Of a stretch of 64,000 nt of DNA, positions 45,655 through 55,440 are shown one piece after another. The notes beneath the pieces are model-generated. The model ran no database searches. It saw nothing but the letters and a program-made list of their open reading frames with translations, and was not told where the DNA came from. The position numbers and the translations under genes were made by a program. Position 1 is the first letter of the stretch, and every line of letters begins with the position of its first letter. The DNA comes from Rahnella variigena (GTDB lineage: Bacteria > Pseudomonadota > Gammaproteobacteria > Enterobacterales > Enterobacteriaceae): NCBI RefSeq assembly GCF_003610915.1, contig NZ_NSDJ01000001.1, positions 3,782,001 through 3,846,000 of the forward strand. Direction: 5' to 3'.

Positions 45655-47694
45655 TCAGGTGCTTAAAGTCACCCGGATCAGCATGAGCAGTTTTCTGTAA
45701 TAACGGACTATCCTGCCCGCTTTAATTCTTGTGAATTGCATTTGTGCCCTTGGGGTCGCAGCGAGAAGTTCAACCGCCTGCTCCGCCAAAATGGGCTCCC
45801 GACTTTGCGGGTCGATATACGACGGGTACGCGATCAGCGCCTGGTAAACCACGTCGTCTACACTGAGGCTGCGCAGCCGGCGTGAACATTCATGCTCATC
45901 CTGCGTCAGTCCCCATCCGGCATAAAACGGCATGCCGTAACACGCCACTTTTTTGCCATGTAATAAGGCTTCAAAACCTGACAACGAGGTCAGGGTATGC
46001 AGCTCATCAGCAGCCTGGATACACTGAATAATGTCAGCATCCAGCGCCTGACTGTTTGCCCAGTGGCTGACATCTTCCGCAGGAATATTGCCCTGCCGGT
46101 TGCCCACCAGAACATCCGGGTGCGGCTTATAAATGATGTAGGCATCGGGATTACGCTCCCGCACCGTGCGCAGCAAATCACTGTTGGTGCAAATCGACAT
46201 CGTTCCCGTCAGGATCGACGCGTCGTCTTCCACCTGTCCCGGCACCAGAATCACCGTTTTACCCGCCGCATCGGCTGGCAAGGTGAACGCAGCGCCGAGG
46301 TTATATTTACTGACTTTACTGGCGACCAGACGCTGACGCAGCGCGGCGGCACGTTGTTGCTGAAATGCCGTCAGCTGACTGTGGTTCAGCAAGTGCTCAA
46401 GGTCGCTCGGTCGCGTGGCATCGTAATAAATGCCCGATTTATCCAGCACCAGCGACAGCGGCGGATGCAGGTCAGAACCTAGACCGGCAGAGCGCAGAAA
46501 ACCGTCTTCCATACGCCATTGCGGGATCTGCTGTTGCGCGGTCTGCGCACCCCAGCGTGATTCGCCTTTGATCCCCCACACCACGCAGGCGGTTTCACCG
46601 GCATAGCGTTTACTGAAATTCACTTTGTTGCTTCTGGTTCGCAGAAACGGCGCCAGAATGCTGCGCTTCCACAACGTCAGCCCCGGCGACCATAAGCGTC
46701 CTGCCCGCTGCTGGTGATGACGTCGTTGCATCGAAAGCCAGCTAAGTACATCAAATAACGTGCCACTCTTACCGCTGACCGGATTGATGTACCGGCTGTA
46801 ACGCAAACAGGCCGCGCTGAAGATATCTTCCAGACTGGCTGTACCGCGCCGCGCACGAAGCGGTTCAGACTGAGCATGACGGTCGTCCGTTAATCCCCAG
46901 CCCGCATACCACGGCTGTCCGAACACGCTGACCGGTTTACCTGCCATCAGCGCCTCAAAGCCATAATTGGACGTCACCACATACACGCGATCGACCAGAC
47001 GCAGCAAAGATTGCGGACTGACGTTTTCCGCCAGCAGTTTGATCCGCGGTTCCTGTTGCGCCAGTCTGGCAATCTGCGTGAAATAGCCCGCTTTCTTACC
47101 GTGCAAAACGTCCGGGTGGATCTTCACCCATATCTCAGACTGCGGATTGTCAGCTATCGCCGACCGCAGCATGTCATCAAACTGTTCAGCGCCGGCATTG
47201 CCGTAAACCACCGCCATATCGCCGAAGGTCTGATCCACCACCAGCACCGCGCCCTGTTCCGGACGGGTCAGCGTACACGCCGGTGCCTGGTTATATTTCG
47301 ACAGGTCACCGTCAACAATCATCTGCATGGCCTGACGTGCGGCATCATGCAGCGGCAGGTTCTCTTCCCGCTGGTGGATCAGCCGCTCAAGCGTGCTGGG
47401 TTGCGAGGCGTCGTAATACATGCCCTCTGTATCCAGCACCATGGAAAGCGGCGCAGCGCCACTAACGCCCAGCTCCAGAGAACGGATAAATCCGTCCTCG
47501 AGGCGCAATACCGGCAGGCCTGATTTTGCGGCCAGTGCGACGGCTTTATCACCGGTTGGCCGGTATCCCCACACGGCAATCTGCGTGATGTCTTCCGGCA
47601 CCGGCCGCAGCAGAGAAAGCTTGCGGCACGGCTGACCGAGAAACTCATCCAGATGCGGGATGCGCTGAATTCCCGCAGAAAAGATCCCAATCAT
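45655..47694 (-). CDS. kpsC: Capsule poly-Kdo linker transferase KpsC
   Basis: A 679-residue dual transferase that extends the beta-Kdo linker begun by KpsS. Two halves repeat the same motifs: [27 protein letters not shown] in the first and [27 protein letters not shown] in the second (written here in overlapping parts), and each half has a [11 protein letters not shown] or [16 protein letters not shown] Kdo-site element. The duplication is normal for KpsC. The start overlaps the kpsD stop by one base (TAATG). Confidence 0.94.
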   Translation of the reverse strand: MIGIFSAGIQRIPHLDEFLGQPCRKLSLLRPVPEDITQIAVWGYRPTGDKAVALAAKSGLPVLRLEDGFIRSLELGVSGAAPLSMVLDTEGMYYDASQPSTLERLIHQREENLPLHDAARQAMQMIVDGDLSKYNQAPACTLTRPEQGAVLVVDQTFGDMAVVYGNAGAEQFDDMLRSAIADNPQSEIWVKIHPDVLHGKKAGYFTQIARLAQQEPRIKLLAENVSPQSLLRLVDRVYVVTSNYGFEALMAGKPVSVFGQPWYAGWGLTDDRHAQSEPLRARRGTASLEDIFSAACLRYSRYINPVSGKSGTLFDVLSWLSMQRRHHQQRAGRLWSPGLTLWKRSILAPFLRTRSNKVNFSKRYAGETACVVWGIKGESRWGAQTAQQQIPQWRMEDGFLRSAGLGSDLHPPLSLVLDKSGIYYDATRPSDLEHLLNHSQLTAFQQQRAAALRQRLVASKVSKYNLGAAFTLPADAAGKTVILVPGQVEDDASILTGTMSICTNSDLLRTVRERNPDAYIIYKPHPDVLVGNRQGNIPAEDVSHWANSQALDADIIQCIQAADELHTLTSLSGFEALLHGKKVACYGMPFYAGWGLTQDEHECSRRLRSLSVDDVVYQALIAYPSYIDPQSREPILAEQAVELLAATPRAQMQFTRIKAGRIVRYYRKLLMLIRVTLST

Positions 47695-49370
47695 TAAATT
47701 GTCAGAACCACTTTCGCGGCAACGGCCAGCTGATACAGGATCGTTGAAATACCGCGCGTGACTTCGATGTTCTTCGATTCGTATTTCGGCAGCACCATCA
47801 GCTCATCGCCAGGTTGCAGCGTTTTCACGTCTTCCGCGTTAATCGCTTCGCCGTTCTGTTTGATCAGGATGACTTTCGAGTTACCCGCTTTCTGCGTGTA
47901 ACCGCCGACTTTGTCGATGTAATCATCCGGGCTCAGACCTTTCTGCCAGCTCACCGCATTCGGGAACAGCACTTCGCCGTGGATCATGACCAGTGAGGTT
48001 TTCTCAGGAATATTGATGACGTCGCCGTCTTCGAGGATCACCTGATTCAGGTTTGTTTCGCTCAGCACCACTTCACCTTTCGGCACCACCTGACGGGCTT
48101 TCGCCACGAAACGGCTGACGAGCTGGGCTTCCTGCGCACGCAGACGCCCTTCTTCCTGCGTCGAGGATTGTGCGGACAGAGACGCTTCTTCCAGTTTCTG
48201 CAACGTCAGATCCAGCATCTCTTTCTGACGCAATGCGACAGAACGGCGATAAAGCTGGATGGAGTTAATCTGCGACATAGAGTTGGTGCGGATTTTCGGC
48301 AGCAGCTGGCTCATGGTGGCGCCATACGGCAGCACGACGGCGTGTTCACCGGAATGCGCGCCTTCGATGCGCACCTGAATGGTGCCCGCGTAACGGTCAG
48401 AGCTGACAATCAGTTTGTCGCCATCCTGCAATGAGCGACCCGGCGCGGAGCCCAGCGGATAATACTCGCTGCGCTTCATGCTGCCCTGCTGGCGGATAAT
48501 GGTCATGTGCGTTGCGCCCGGCTTCGGACGCGCCCAGCTCAGGGCTTCGCTGACCGGAATAGTGCTGTCGCGGAATTCAAAGTCGTAGCTGTTAAAGACA
48601 TCGCCTTCCACGCTGAACGTGTGCTGACGCGGTCCGACCACGATGGTATCGCCATCAGAGAACTGCGACAGGCGCAGGTCGCCGTTGAGCAGGAAATCGT
48701 ACAGATTGATGCGCGAACGCACGCGGTCGTTGTGTTTCACCACGATGTCGACATAGCTGCCGCGCTCGGTATCCACGCCACCGGCTTTGCTCAGGTAAGA
48801 AAGCAGTGAGTCAGACGCCACGCCACCGTACAGGCCAGGATTGGTGACATAACCGGTGACAAACACTTTCACCGGCTGCGCCTGAAGCAGTGAGGCGTAA
48901 ACGTTCACGTTGGCCTGATAAACCTGTTTCACTTTGGTGGTGATCACGCTGTTCAGCTGGCTGTTAGACACACCGGCGACTTTCAGCGGCCCGACGTTCG
49001 GCAGGAAGATATTACCTTTCGGATCAACGGTCAGCGCGCCGTCAAAATTGAACGCGCCCCACAAACGGATTTGAACCTGATCGCCCAGGCCGACAATGTA
49101 ATTCGGGTTGAAACCGATGCTCGCCGCGTTATCAGCCGCCGCGCTGCCGGTAAATAACTGTGCTCCGAACATACGGCTCATGACCGCAGGCACCGGAGGC
49201 GGTGGCGAATCATCAAAACCGGTATCAGAACCGGTCTGCTGCGTCTGCCCGGTCAGAAAAGTCGGCAGCGGCGCGGCGCCGGTCATGTTCGGATCGGCGT
49301 TGATCCCGATGGCATTTGCCTGGGTAAGCTGGCAAGCCAGCAAAATTAAAACGGACTTCAATAATTTCAT
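47694..49370 (-). CDS. kpsD: Polysaccharide export protein KpsD
   Basis: Periplasmic/outer-membrane export protein of the OPX family, 558 residues with the ATG at 49370, the E. coli KpsD length. A signal peptide ([20 protein letters not shown]) is followed by the polysaccharide export domain ([19 protein letters not shown]) and several SLBB domains ([27 protein letters not shown]). It links the KpsE-KpsMT assembly to the cell surface. An in-frame extension to 49418 would place residues before the signal peptide and is rejected. Confidence 0.95.
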   Translation of the reverse strand: MKLLKSVLILLACQLTQANAIGINADPNMTGAAPLPTFLTGQTQQTGSDTGFDDSPPPPVPAVMSRMFGAQLFTGSAAADNAASIGFNPNYIVGLGDQVQIRLWGAFNFDGALTVDPKGNIFLPNVGPLKVAGVSNSQLNSVITTKVKQVYQANVNVYASLLQAQPVKVFVTGYVTNPGLYGGVASDSLLSYLSKAGGVDTERGSYVDIVVKHNDRVRSRINLYDFLLNGDLRLSQFSDGDTIVVGPRQHTFSVEGDVFNSYDFEFRDSTIPVSEALSWARPKPGATHMTIIRQQGSMKRSEYYPLGSAPGRSLQDGDKLIVSSDRYAGTIQVRIEGAHSGEHAVVLPYGATMSQLLPKIRTNSMSQINSIQLYRRSVALRQKEMLDLTLQKLEEASLSAQSSTQEEGRLRAQEAQLVSRFVAKARQVVPKGEVVLSETNLNQVILEDGDVINIPEKTSLVMIHGEVLFPNAVSWQKGLSPDDYIDKVGGYTQKAGNSKVILIKQNGEAINAEDVKTLQPGDELMVLPKYESKNIEVTRGISTILYQLAVAAKVVLTI

Positions 49371-49424
49371 AACAAGCTCTGTGTGCGATTCTTCAGGCAA
49401 AAAGGGATAGCGGTACAAACCACA

Positions 49425-50588
49425 TCAATCTTTATGGTCATCGATAACGGCCAGCAATAATTTAATCGTTCCGAATAACAGGCAGCACACCAGCAGCCAG
49501 CTTGCGATCATATAAGGAATATTCGGGAACGTGGTTTCTTGCGGGAGCTGCGGTGAGCTGATCACCGAGAGCACCTTCAGTTTTCGTGCCGCTTCAACAC
49601 GGGTTTTCTCCACCGATGTCAGCGTGAGTTTGTAGAGTTCAGTATCAAACTCGACTTTCGATTTAATGCTGTCGAAATCCACCGCCATGCTGTTCAGCTG
49701 ATGGCCATCCGGCGCGGTGATTTTGCTTTTTTCCTGATCAATCTGCTTACCCAGAGAGGTAATGGCGTTCTGCGCGCTGATCACCTGCGGCGCATCATCG
49801 CGCAGGTAGGTCAGCAGGTTGCGCAGTTCCGCTTCCATCTGGATTTTTTGCCCCATCAGCGTATTCACCAGCGTGGTCGCTGCAATCGCCTGAGCCTGCG
49901 GATCGAGAATATTGTTGTGGTTCTGATACGCCAGCAGCTGGGTTTTGCTTTCATCCAGACGGGCGCGGGCTTCACGCATTTCGTTTTCAGCAAAAGCCTG
50001 CTGATCACGGGCAATTTTATGCGTGATTTCGTTGATGAAACGTTCGGATTCTTTCAGTACGGCCTGGTTGAACTGCTCGGCAAACTCCGGGGTGAAGCCC
50101 TGCGTGCCGATGGTCAGCATGCCCGATTTATCGTCATACGTGACGGCAATCCGGTCGCGGTAGTAATTCAGGAACTGCTCACTGCTCGCATCTTTTGGCA
50201 GGTGATACAGAAAATCCAGACCGCTTTTACCGAAAACGGAACGGAAATCGAGTTGCTTATCCAGAACGGCCAGCATGTCAGGCGAGTTGATGTATTCTTT
50301 TAAATACATGGCGTCCTGAGCGGTGCTGGGATTCCCTGCGCCCAGCAAGAGGCCAACGTTCAGGCTGGAACCGCTGATGTCGTTAGAGCTTTTGATGGCG
50401 ACGGTAGATTCGCTGAGATAGCGCGGACGGCTGAAGATCACCAGATAGATGATCAGCAACGCCATCGGCAGGCCGATCACAATTTTGCCCAGATTGCGGT
50501 TCAGCGTGGCCATATTAAGATGAGGAGATCGACGAACCCGGGCAATGTGTTCCCCCGGCCATGCGGACTTCAATTTTTCAATAAACAT
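49425..50588 (-). CDS. kpsE: Capsule export inner-membrane protein KpsE
   Basis: PCP-3-type polysaccharide co-polymerase of 387 residues. It has an N-terminal helix (about 36-52), a long periplasmic coiled coil (about 170-320; QAFAENEMREARARLDESKTQLLAY), and a C-terminal helix (about 358-380). It bridges KpsMT to KpsD in the periplasm. The 120-base gap from kpsF contains two inverted repeats (arms AGCACG/CGTGCT at 50610-50631 and ACCGTG/CACGGT at 50641-50681), possibly mRNA-processing structures. Confidence 0.94.
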   Translation of the reverse strand: MFIEKLKSAWPGEHIARVRRSPHLNMATLNRNLGKIVIGLPMALLIIYLVIFSRPRYLSESTVAIKSSNDISGSSLNVGLLLGAGNPSTAQDAMYLKEYINSPDMLAVLDKQLDFRSVFGKSGLDFLYHLPKDASSEQFLNYYRDRIAVTYDDKSGMLTIGTQGFTPEFAEQFNQAVLKESERFINEITHKIARDQQAFAENEMREARARLDESKTQLLAYQNHNNILDPQAQAIAATTLVNTLMGQKIQMEAELRNLLTYLRDDAPQVISAQNAITSLGKQIDQEKSKITAPDGHQLNSMAVDFDSIKSKVEFDTELYKLTLTSVEKTRVEAARKLKVLSVISSPQLPQETTFPNIPYMIASWLLVCCLLFGTIKLLLAVIDDHKD

Positions 50589-50708
50589 TTATTATCATCA
50601 TGACAAACAGCACGTTTTTAGTGTCGTGCTTTATTAAAAGTACCGTGAAAACCTCATTTCCCTCGCGTAAGGTTCACGGTGCGCAAAGAGTTTAATCGTG
50701 CTTTATCG

Positions 50709-51695
50709 TCAGTCGAAGATACGAACCAGGCCCGCGACGTTCTTTTCTTTATCCGTCACCAGCAACACTGAAACGCGGTGCTTTTGCATCAGCATTTCAG
50801 CATCCGTAATCATCATGTCAGCCGGTAAGGTCAGCGGCGAACGGGTCATCATGTCTCTGGCACACGCGCTGTCGAGCTGCGCATTCTTTTCCATATAACG
50901 ACGTAAATCGCCATCGGTAATGATGCCGGCCAGCTGGTTCTGCGCATCATTTACCGCCACCATGCCCTGACAACCGCAGGTGATCGCCGAGATAACCTGG
51001 CGGAACTGAGTGTCTTCGGTAATGGTCGGCACATTTGCCTGCATCACGTCGGAAACGCGGGTCAGCAAACGGCGACCCAGCGAGCCGCCCGGATGGTAAC
51101 GGGCGAAATCTGTCGGCAGGAATTTGCGCTGATGGATAAGTGCCACCGCCAGCGCATCACCGATCGCCATGGTGAGCGTGGTCGATGTCGTCGGTGCCAG
51201 ATTATTCGGACAGCTTTCGCTTTCCATCATCAGTTCAAGCGTCGAATCAGCATGTTTTGCCAGCGTCGATTCGCTGTGATTGGTGATCGCAATAATGCGG
51301 TTACCAAACTGACGTAATGAAGGGATAAGCTTAAGAATTTCGTCGGTTTCCCCACTGGCTGAAATCAGGATCAGCAGGTCATACGGTGTAATCATCCCCA
51401 GATCGCCGTGGAAGGCTTCTGCAGGATGAATAAAGAAACTGGGGGTTCCGGTTGAGGCCAGCGTCGCAGAAATTTTGCGCCCGACATGTCCGGATTTTCC
51501 CATTCCGGAGAGGATCACGTGACCTTTGCATTCAACAATCAGCTTCAGCGCCTTCTGGTACTGAACGCTGTCGAGGTGTGAAGAAAGACGGTGTAAGGCG
51601 TCAGCCTGTTCAGAAAGCGTACTGCGCACCGAATCAATCAGACCGGGCTGTAGTGATACAAGACCAGCGCTTCCAACTACCTGATTATCTGCCAC
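50709..51695 (-). CDS. kpsF: Arabinose-5-phosphate isomerase KpsF
   Basis: Makes arabinose 5-phosphate for Kdo synthesis dedicated to capsule. The 328-residue protein has the SIS sugar isomerase domain (VILSGMGKSGHVGRKISATL, then FFIHPAEAFHGDLGMI and ISASGETDEIL) and two CBS domains (about 205-325). The start is GTG at 51695. First gene of the minus-strand kpsFEDCS operon. No kpsU (CMP-Kdo synthetase) follows, so the housekeeping KdsB must supply CMP-Kdo. Confidence 0.95.
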   Translation of the reverse strand: MADNQVVGSAGLVSLQPGLIDSVRSTLSEQADALHRLSSHLDSVQYQKALKLIVECKGHVILSGMGKSGHVGRKISATLASTGTPSFFIHPAEAFHGDLGMITPYDLLILISASGETDEILKLIPSLRQFGNRIIAITNHSESTLAKHADSTLELMMESESCPNNLAPTTSTTLTMAIGDALAVALIHQRKFLPTDFARYHPGGSLGRRLLTRVSDVMQANVPTITEDTQFRQVISAITCGCQGMVAVNDAQNQLAGIITDGDLRRYMEKNAQLDSACARDMMTRSPLTLPADMMITDAEMLMQKHRVSVLLVTDKEKNVAGLVRIFD

Positions 51696-52228
51696 TTTAA
51701 TACCCTGAATACCCTTCCGGGATAAAACTCACTCAGCGACTACACTTAAGAGTGGTTATTTATTTTGGTTAGCCGATCAAGTAAATGCACGGAGACGAAT
51801 TCCATTTCCTGGTCTGGCCGGTCGACGCTGCCTGGCAGCTGGAGGGAATTGAATGAGAAAAGCGAGAACCTGAACGATGCAGAGGCTCGCGAGCAAAATA
51901 TGAACTTACAAACACGCGAAAAATGAAACAGATTCACATGGGTTATTGATAACCGAAACACATTCATTCAATTCACGCGTTTTTTTAACATAGGGCACGA
52001 AATAACACAAACTCTATCAGACTTGTCCTAGGAATTTATGACATTTCGCTATGTTGTTGTGACAAATAAAAATTATCAACCCCCTGTTTTATAACCATTT
52101 ACACTTAGCTAGCACCATTAATCATAGCGAATTAGCACTATAAGCAGCCTATTATTAACCAATAGAAATTTAGCCGTGAATAAATGTTTCAAATGAGTGA
52201 TTTAAATTAATGTTTCGAGGAGGCCATT
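51696..52228. other. AT-rich kpsF-ybiI divergent region
   Basis: A 533-base region that should carry the kpsFEDCS promoter and the ybiI promoter. The part 51960-52200 is strongly AT-rich, like the other edge of the capsule locus. No gene with a ribosome site, no clear palindromic operator and no second JUMPstart was seen. Confidence 0.6.
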
Positions 52229-52495
52229 ATGGCAAGCGGATGGGCGCAAGATGGCGCGGTACAAGATCAGATTGATTCCACAGTGAACGACGCAGTAGAA
52301 CGAGCGCGTCAGTCGCTTGGTCATGGCGAAAGTGCGCATTATTGTAAGGAGTGCGGTGACCCCATTCCTGAAGCACGCCGGGAAGCGCTGCAGGGCGTGC
52401 AATATTGTGTGAAATGTCAGGCAGAGATAGACAAAAAACAGCAGGATCATGCCGGATACAACCGGCGCGGCAGCAAAGACAGTCAGTTGCGCTAG
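52229..52495 (+). CDS. ybiI: DksA/TraR-type zinc finger protein YbiI
   Basis: An 88-residue small zinc-finger protein, same length as E. coli YbiI and with the same ends (MASGWA and YNRRGSKDSQLR). The C4 zinc finger is YCKECGDPIPEARREALQG followed by YCVKCQ. It is too short for the coiled coil that DksA inserts into RNA polymerase; the function is not known. GAGGAGG precedes the ATG. It stands between the capsule locus and glnH. Confidence 0.93.
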   Translation: MASGWAQDGAVQDQIDSTVNDAVERARQSLGHGESAHYCKECGDPIPEARREALQGVQYCVKCQAEIDKKQQDHAGYNRRGSKDSQLR

Positions 52496-52536
52496 CATTT
52501 TTCCTTATGACCGGTTGCACCATTTTGGTTCACCCA

Positions 52537-52570
52537 GGGCGAATTCCGGCCTGAATTTCGCCCTTCCCTT
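52537..52570 (+). terminator. Probable terminator of ybiI
   Basis: GGGCGAATTC pairs with GAATTTCGCCC (52537-52546 with 52553-52563, one bulged base), followed by a T/C-rich stretch. Confidence 0.5.
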
Positions 52571-52736
52571 CTTAACATCTGCTTCAAAACTGAGCGCTGG
52601 TTTTGCTCAGGTTCTAATAAAGTTAGAGCGAGTTATCATTTGAGCAGCACAATTGTTAATTAATGATTGTTTAAAATACAACATCTGGTTAATGATGAAC
52701 CCATGCACCATCAAAGAACATTTCAACATGTAACAA

Positions 52737-52753
52737 CGCACCATTATGGTGCT
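52737..52753 (+). promoter_or_regulatory. Predicted NtrC binding site upstream of glnH
   Basis: GCACC-N5-GGTGC with perfect half sites, centred about 100 bases upstream of the sigma-54 promoter. A weaker half site TGCACC lies at 52704-52709. This agrees with nitrogen control of glnHPQ in E. coli. Confidence 0.8.
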
Positions 52754-52837
52754 TTGGTTCATAAAAATGCCGCTTGATCGGTTCAGCAGCGCGATAACCT
52801 ATTGAATTTTAATATGCATAGAGTCTCGCATAAATTC

Positions 52838-52853
52838 TGGCATAAATTTTGCA
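52838..52853 (+). promoter_or_regulatory. Predicted sigma-54 promoter of glnHPQ
   Basis: TGGCAT-N5-TTGCA keeps the GG at -24 and GC at -12 with the required spacing. It is 55 bases upstream of the glnH start codon. The remaining sequence from 52571 to 52908 shows only this promoter and the NtrC sites. Confidence 0.8.
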
Positions 52854-52908
52854 TTAAAGCGCCGTAACCCAATGCCGTTCCCATAATATGTACAAAGGAA
52901 ATTCACTG

Positions 52909-53652
52909 ATGAAGTCACTGTTAAAAGTTTCCCTGGCCGCGTTGACTCTGGCCTTTGCCGTTAGCTCCCACGCAGCAGACAAAAAACTGATCGTAGCTAC
53001 CGACACTGCGTTTGTACCGTTTGAATTCAAACAAGGCGACAAGTACGTCGGCTTCGACATTGACCTCTGGGACGCGGTCGCCAAAGAGATGAAAGTCTCT
53101 TATGAACTGAAACCAATGGATTTCGGCGGCATCATTCCTGCCCTGCAAACACACAACATCGACCTGGCACTGGCCGGTATTACCATCACCCCTGAGCGTA
53201 AAAAAGCCATCGACTTCTCTGACGGCTACTACAACAGCGGCCTGATGGTAATGGTTAAGAGCAATAACGACGCTATCAAAAGCGTTGCTGACCTGAAAGG
53301 CAAAACTGTTGCAGTGAAAAGCGGCACCAGCTCCGTTGATTACATGAAAGCCAACGTGCAGACCAAAGATCTGCGTCAGTTCCCGAACATCGACAGCGCT
53401 TACATGGAACTGGGCACGGGCCGTGCTGATGCGGTCATGCACGACACGCCAAACATTCTGTACTTCATCAAAACTGCCGGTAAAGGTCAGTTCAAAGCGG
53501 TCGGCGATTCACTGGCTGGCCAGCAATACGGTATCGCGTTCCCGCAAGGCAGTGACCTGCGTGAGAAAGCCAACGCCGCGCTGAAAACCATCAAAGAGAA
53601 TGGTACTTACGCAGCAATCTACAAAAAATGGTTTGATACCGAACCTAAATAA
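52909..53652 (+). CDS. glnH: Glutamine-binding periplasmic protein GlnH
   Basis: High-affinity glutamine receptor of 247 residues. The signal peptide is 1-22 (cleavage SHA/ADKK). The mature domain has [31 protein letters not shown] and [20 protein letters not shown], typical of family 3 binding proteins. AAAGGA stands before the ATG at 52909; a longer frame to 52888 is rejected. A hairpin after the gene separates it from glnP. Confidence 0.97.
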   Translation: MKSLLKVSLAALTLAFAVSSHAADKKLIVATDTAFVPFEFKQGDKYVGFDIDLWDAVAKEMKVSYELKPMDFGGIIPALQTHNIDLALAGITITPERKKAIDFSDGYYNSGLMVMVKSNNDAIKSVADLKGKTVAVKSGTSSVDYMKANVQTKDLRQFPNIDSAYMELGTGRADAVMHDTPNILYFIKTAGKGQFKAVGDSLAGQQYGIAFPQGSDLREKANAALKTIKENGTYAAIYKKWFDTEPK

Positions 53653-53705
53653 GCTGTTTTTAATTTAAGTCGTTCCTTTTTTAAGAAAGAGCACTTGAGA
53701 AGAAG

Positions 53706-53736
53706 CGCCTGTCAGATGCAAATCTGCACAGGCGCA
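53706..53736 (+). other. Hairpin between glnH and glnP
   Basis: GCGCCTGTCAGAT and ATCTGCACAGGCGC form a 13-bp stem with one bulged base (53706-53718 with 53723-53736, loop GCAA), followed by a T-rich but interrupted tail. It may stop part of the transcripts or protect the glnH mRNA end, giving more binding protein than permease. Confidence 0.65.
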
Positions 53737-53763
53737 GTTTGTTGTTTTACCAGGAGATAATCC

Positions 53764-54423
53764 ATGCAGTTTGACTGGAGCGTAATTTGGCCCGCTCTGC
53801 CTATCCTGCTCGAAGGCGCTAAAATGACATTGTGGATTTCGGTCCTCGGTCTGGTTGGCGGTCTGATTATTGGTGTGATTGCGGGTTTTGCCCGCGCGTT
53901 TGGTGGCTGGTTTAGCAGCAACGTCGCACTGGTCTTTATCGAGCTCATTCGCGGTACGCCTATTGTCGTACAGGTAATGTTCATTTATTTCGCACTGCCG
54001 ATGATGGTTCCCGATCTGCGTATCGACCCGTTCAGCGCGGCGGTGGTGACCATCATCATCAACTCCGGTGCTTATATCGCTGAAATTACGCGTGGCGCGG
54101 TGTTGTCGATTCACAACGGATTCCGTGAAGCGGGTCTGGCGCTGGGTCTGTCGCGCCGTGCGACACTGCGCTACATCATCATGCCGCTGGCGCTGCGCCG
54201 CATGTTGCCACCGCTGGGTAACCAGTGGATCGTCAGCATCAAAGACACCTCACTGTTTATCGTTATCGGTGTCGCCGAACTGACCCGCCAGGGACAGGAA
54301 ATCATCGCCGGCAACTTCCGCGCCATGGAAATCTGGAGTGCGGTTGCTGTTATCTATCTGATCATCACGCTGGCTCTGAGCTTTGTTCTGCGCCGCTTAG
54401 AACGCAAACTGAAAATTATATGA
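53764..54423 (+). CDS. glnP: Glutamine ABC transporter permease GlnP
   Basis: A 219-residue His/Glu/Gln-type permease with five helices. The lead [20 protein letters not shown], the [16 protein letters not shown] loop and the EAA-type [24 protein letters not shown] element are seen. CAGGAG precedes the ATG. It overlaps glnQ. Confidence 0.97.
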   Translation: MQFDWSVIWPALPILLEGAKMTLWISVLGLVGGLIIGVIAGFARAFGGWFSSNVALVFIELIRGTPIVVQVMFIYFALPMMVPDLRIDPFSAAVVTIIINSGAYIAEITRGAVLSIHNGFREAGLALGLSRRATLRYIIMPLALRRMLPPLGNQWIVSIKDTSLFIVIGVAELTRQGQEIIAGNFRAMEIWSAVAVIYLIITLALSFVLRRLERKLKII

Positions 54424-55142
54424 TTGAATTCAAGAACGTCTCAAAACACTTTGGTAAAACCCAGGTGCTCCACGACATCGATCTGAACATTTCTCAGGGT
54501 GAAGTCGTGGTTATCATCGGGCCATCCGGTTCGGGTAAATCCACACTGCTACGTTGCATCAACAAGCTGGAAGAAATCACCTCCGGCGAGCTGATTGTCG
54601 ATGGCCTGAAAGTGAACGACCCGAAAGTCGACGAACGCCTGATCCGCCAGGAAGCGGGCATGGTATTCCAGCAGTTTTATCTGTTCCCTCACATGACCGC
54701 ACTGGAAAACGTGGCGTTCGGCCCGATCCGTGTGCGTGGCGCGTCGAAGGAAGAAGCCAATAAACAGGCGAAAGAGCTGCTGGCAAAAGTCGGTCTTTCC
54801 GAGCGCGGTAATCACTATCCGTCAGAGCTTTCCGGTGGACAGCAGCAACGCGTGGCCATCGCCCGTGCGCTGGCTGTTAAACCAAAACTGATGCTGTTTG
54901 ATGAGCCAACCTCTGCGCTGGATCCTGAACTGCGTCACGAAGTGCTGACGGTAATGAAGCAGCTGGCAGAAGAAGGCATGACGATGGTTATCGTGACTCA
55001 CGAAGTCGGCTTTGCCGAGAAAGTGGCTTCACGTCTGATCTTCATCGACAAAGGTCGTATCGCCGAAGACGGTAAACCGTCTGAACTGGTGAACAACCCG
55101 CCAAGCGAACGTCTGCGCGAGTTCCTGCAACACGTTTCCTGA
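54420..55142 (+). CDS. glnQ: Glutamine ABC transporter ATPase GlnQ
   Basis: A 240-residue polar amino acid ATPase, same length as in E. coli. Walker [10 protein letters not shown], signature [15 protein letters not shown] and Walker [13 protein letters not shown] are present. The ATG at 54420 overlaps the glnP stop (ATGA); an upstream extension in the same frame is only a shadow of glnP. Confidence 0.97.
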   Translation: MIEFKNVSKHFGKTQVLHDIDLNISQGEVVVIIGPSGSGKSTLLRCINKLEEITSGELIVDGLKVNDPKVDERLIRQEAGMVFQQFYLFPHMTALENVAFGPIRVRGASKEEANKQAKELLAKVGLSERGNHYPSELSGGQQQRVAIARALAVKPKLMLFDEPTSALDPELRHEVLTVMKQLAEEGMTMVIVTHEVGFAEKVASRLIFIDKGRIAEDGKPSELVNNPPSERLREFLQHVS

Positions 55143-55158
55143 GCGTGATGCTGCCCTT

Positions 55159-55283
55159 CTCCTCCCCCTGCGAAGGGGGAGGCAGGGAGGGGGTTCTAAG
55201 GGTTAACACCTTGTCGGAGAAAACTCTAACACCTTGATTTGACCTTAATACCCCACCCCAACCCTCCCCTTCGCAGGGGAGGG
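55159..55283. repeat. GC-rich palindromic repeat, family A copy 3 (two separated halves)
   Basis: A right-type half unit at 55159-55193 and a second half at 55245-55283. The second half is identical over 39 bases to the reverse complement of the right half of the 16594-16761 element. It ends in a 9-bp hairpin with AG and five T, so it can also end glnHPQ transcripts. Confidence 0.85.
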
Positions 55284-55440
55284 AGTTTTTCAGATTTACC
55301 CTTCAGGTTTGTGTCCCACTCACCCGCTTATGGCACGTCACCCCACAACTTTTTGCCACAAATTATCTACAATACGGCCACTTATGCTTTACCCTTAGGC
55401 AGCTTTACGCCGATTAATTGCTATTTTTGAGAGAGGAACA

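Noticed and set aside
54225..54419. 65-codon N-terminal extension of GlnQ
   Set aside because: It lies within glnP in another frame; the ATG at 54420 gives the normal 240-residue protein.
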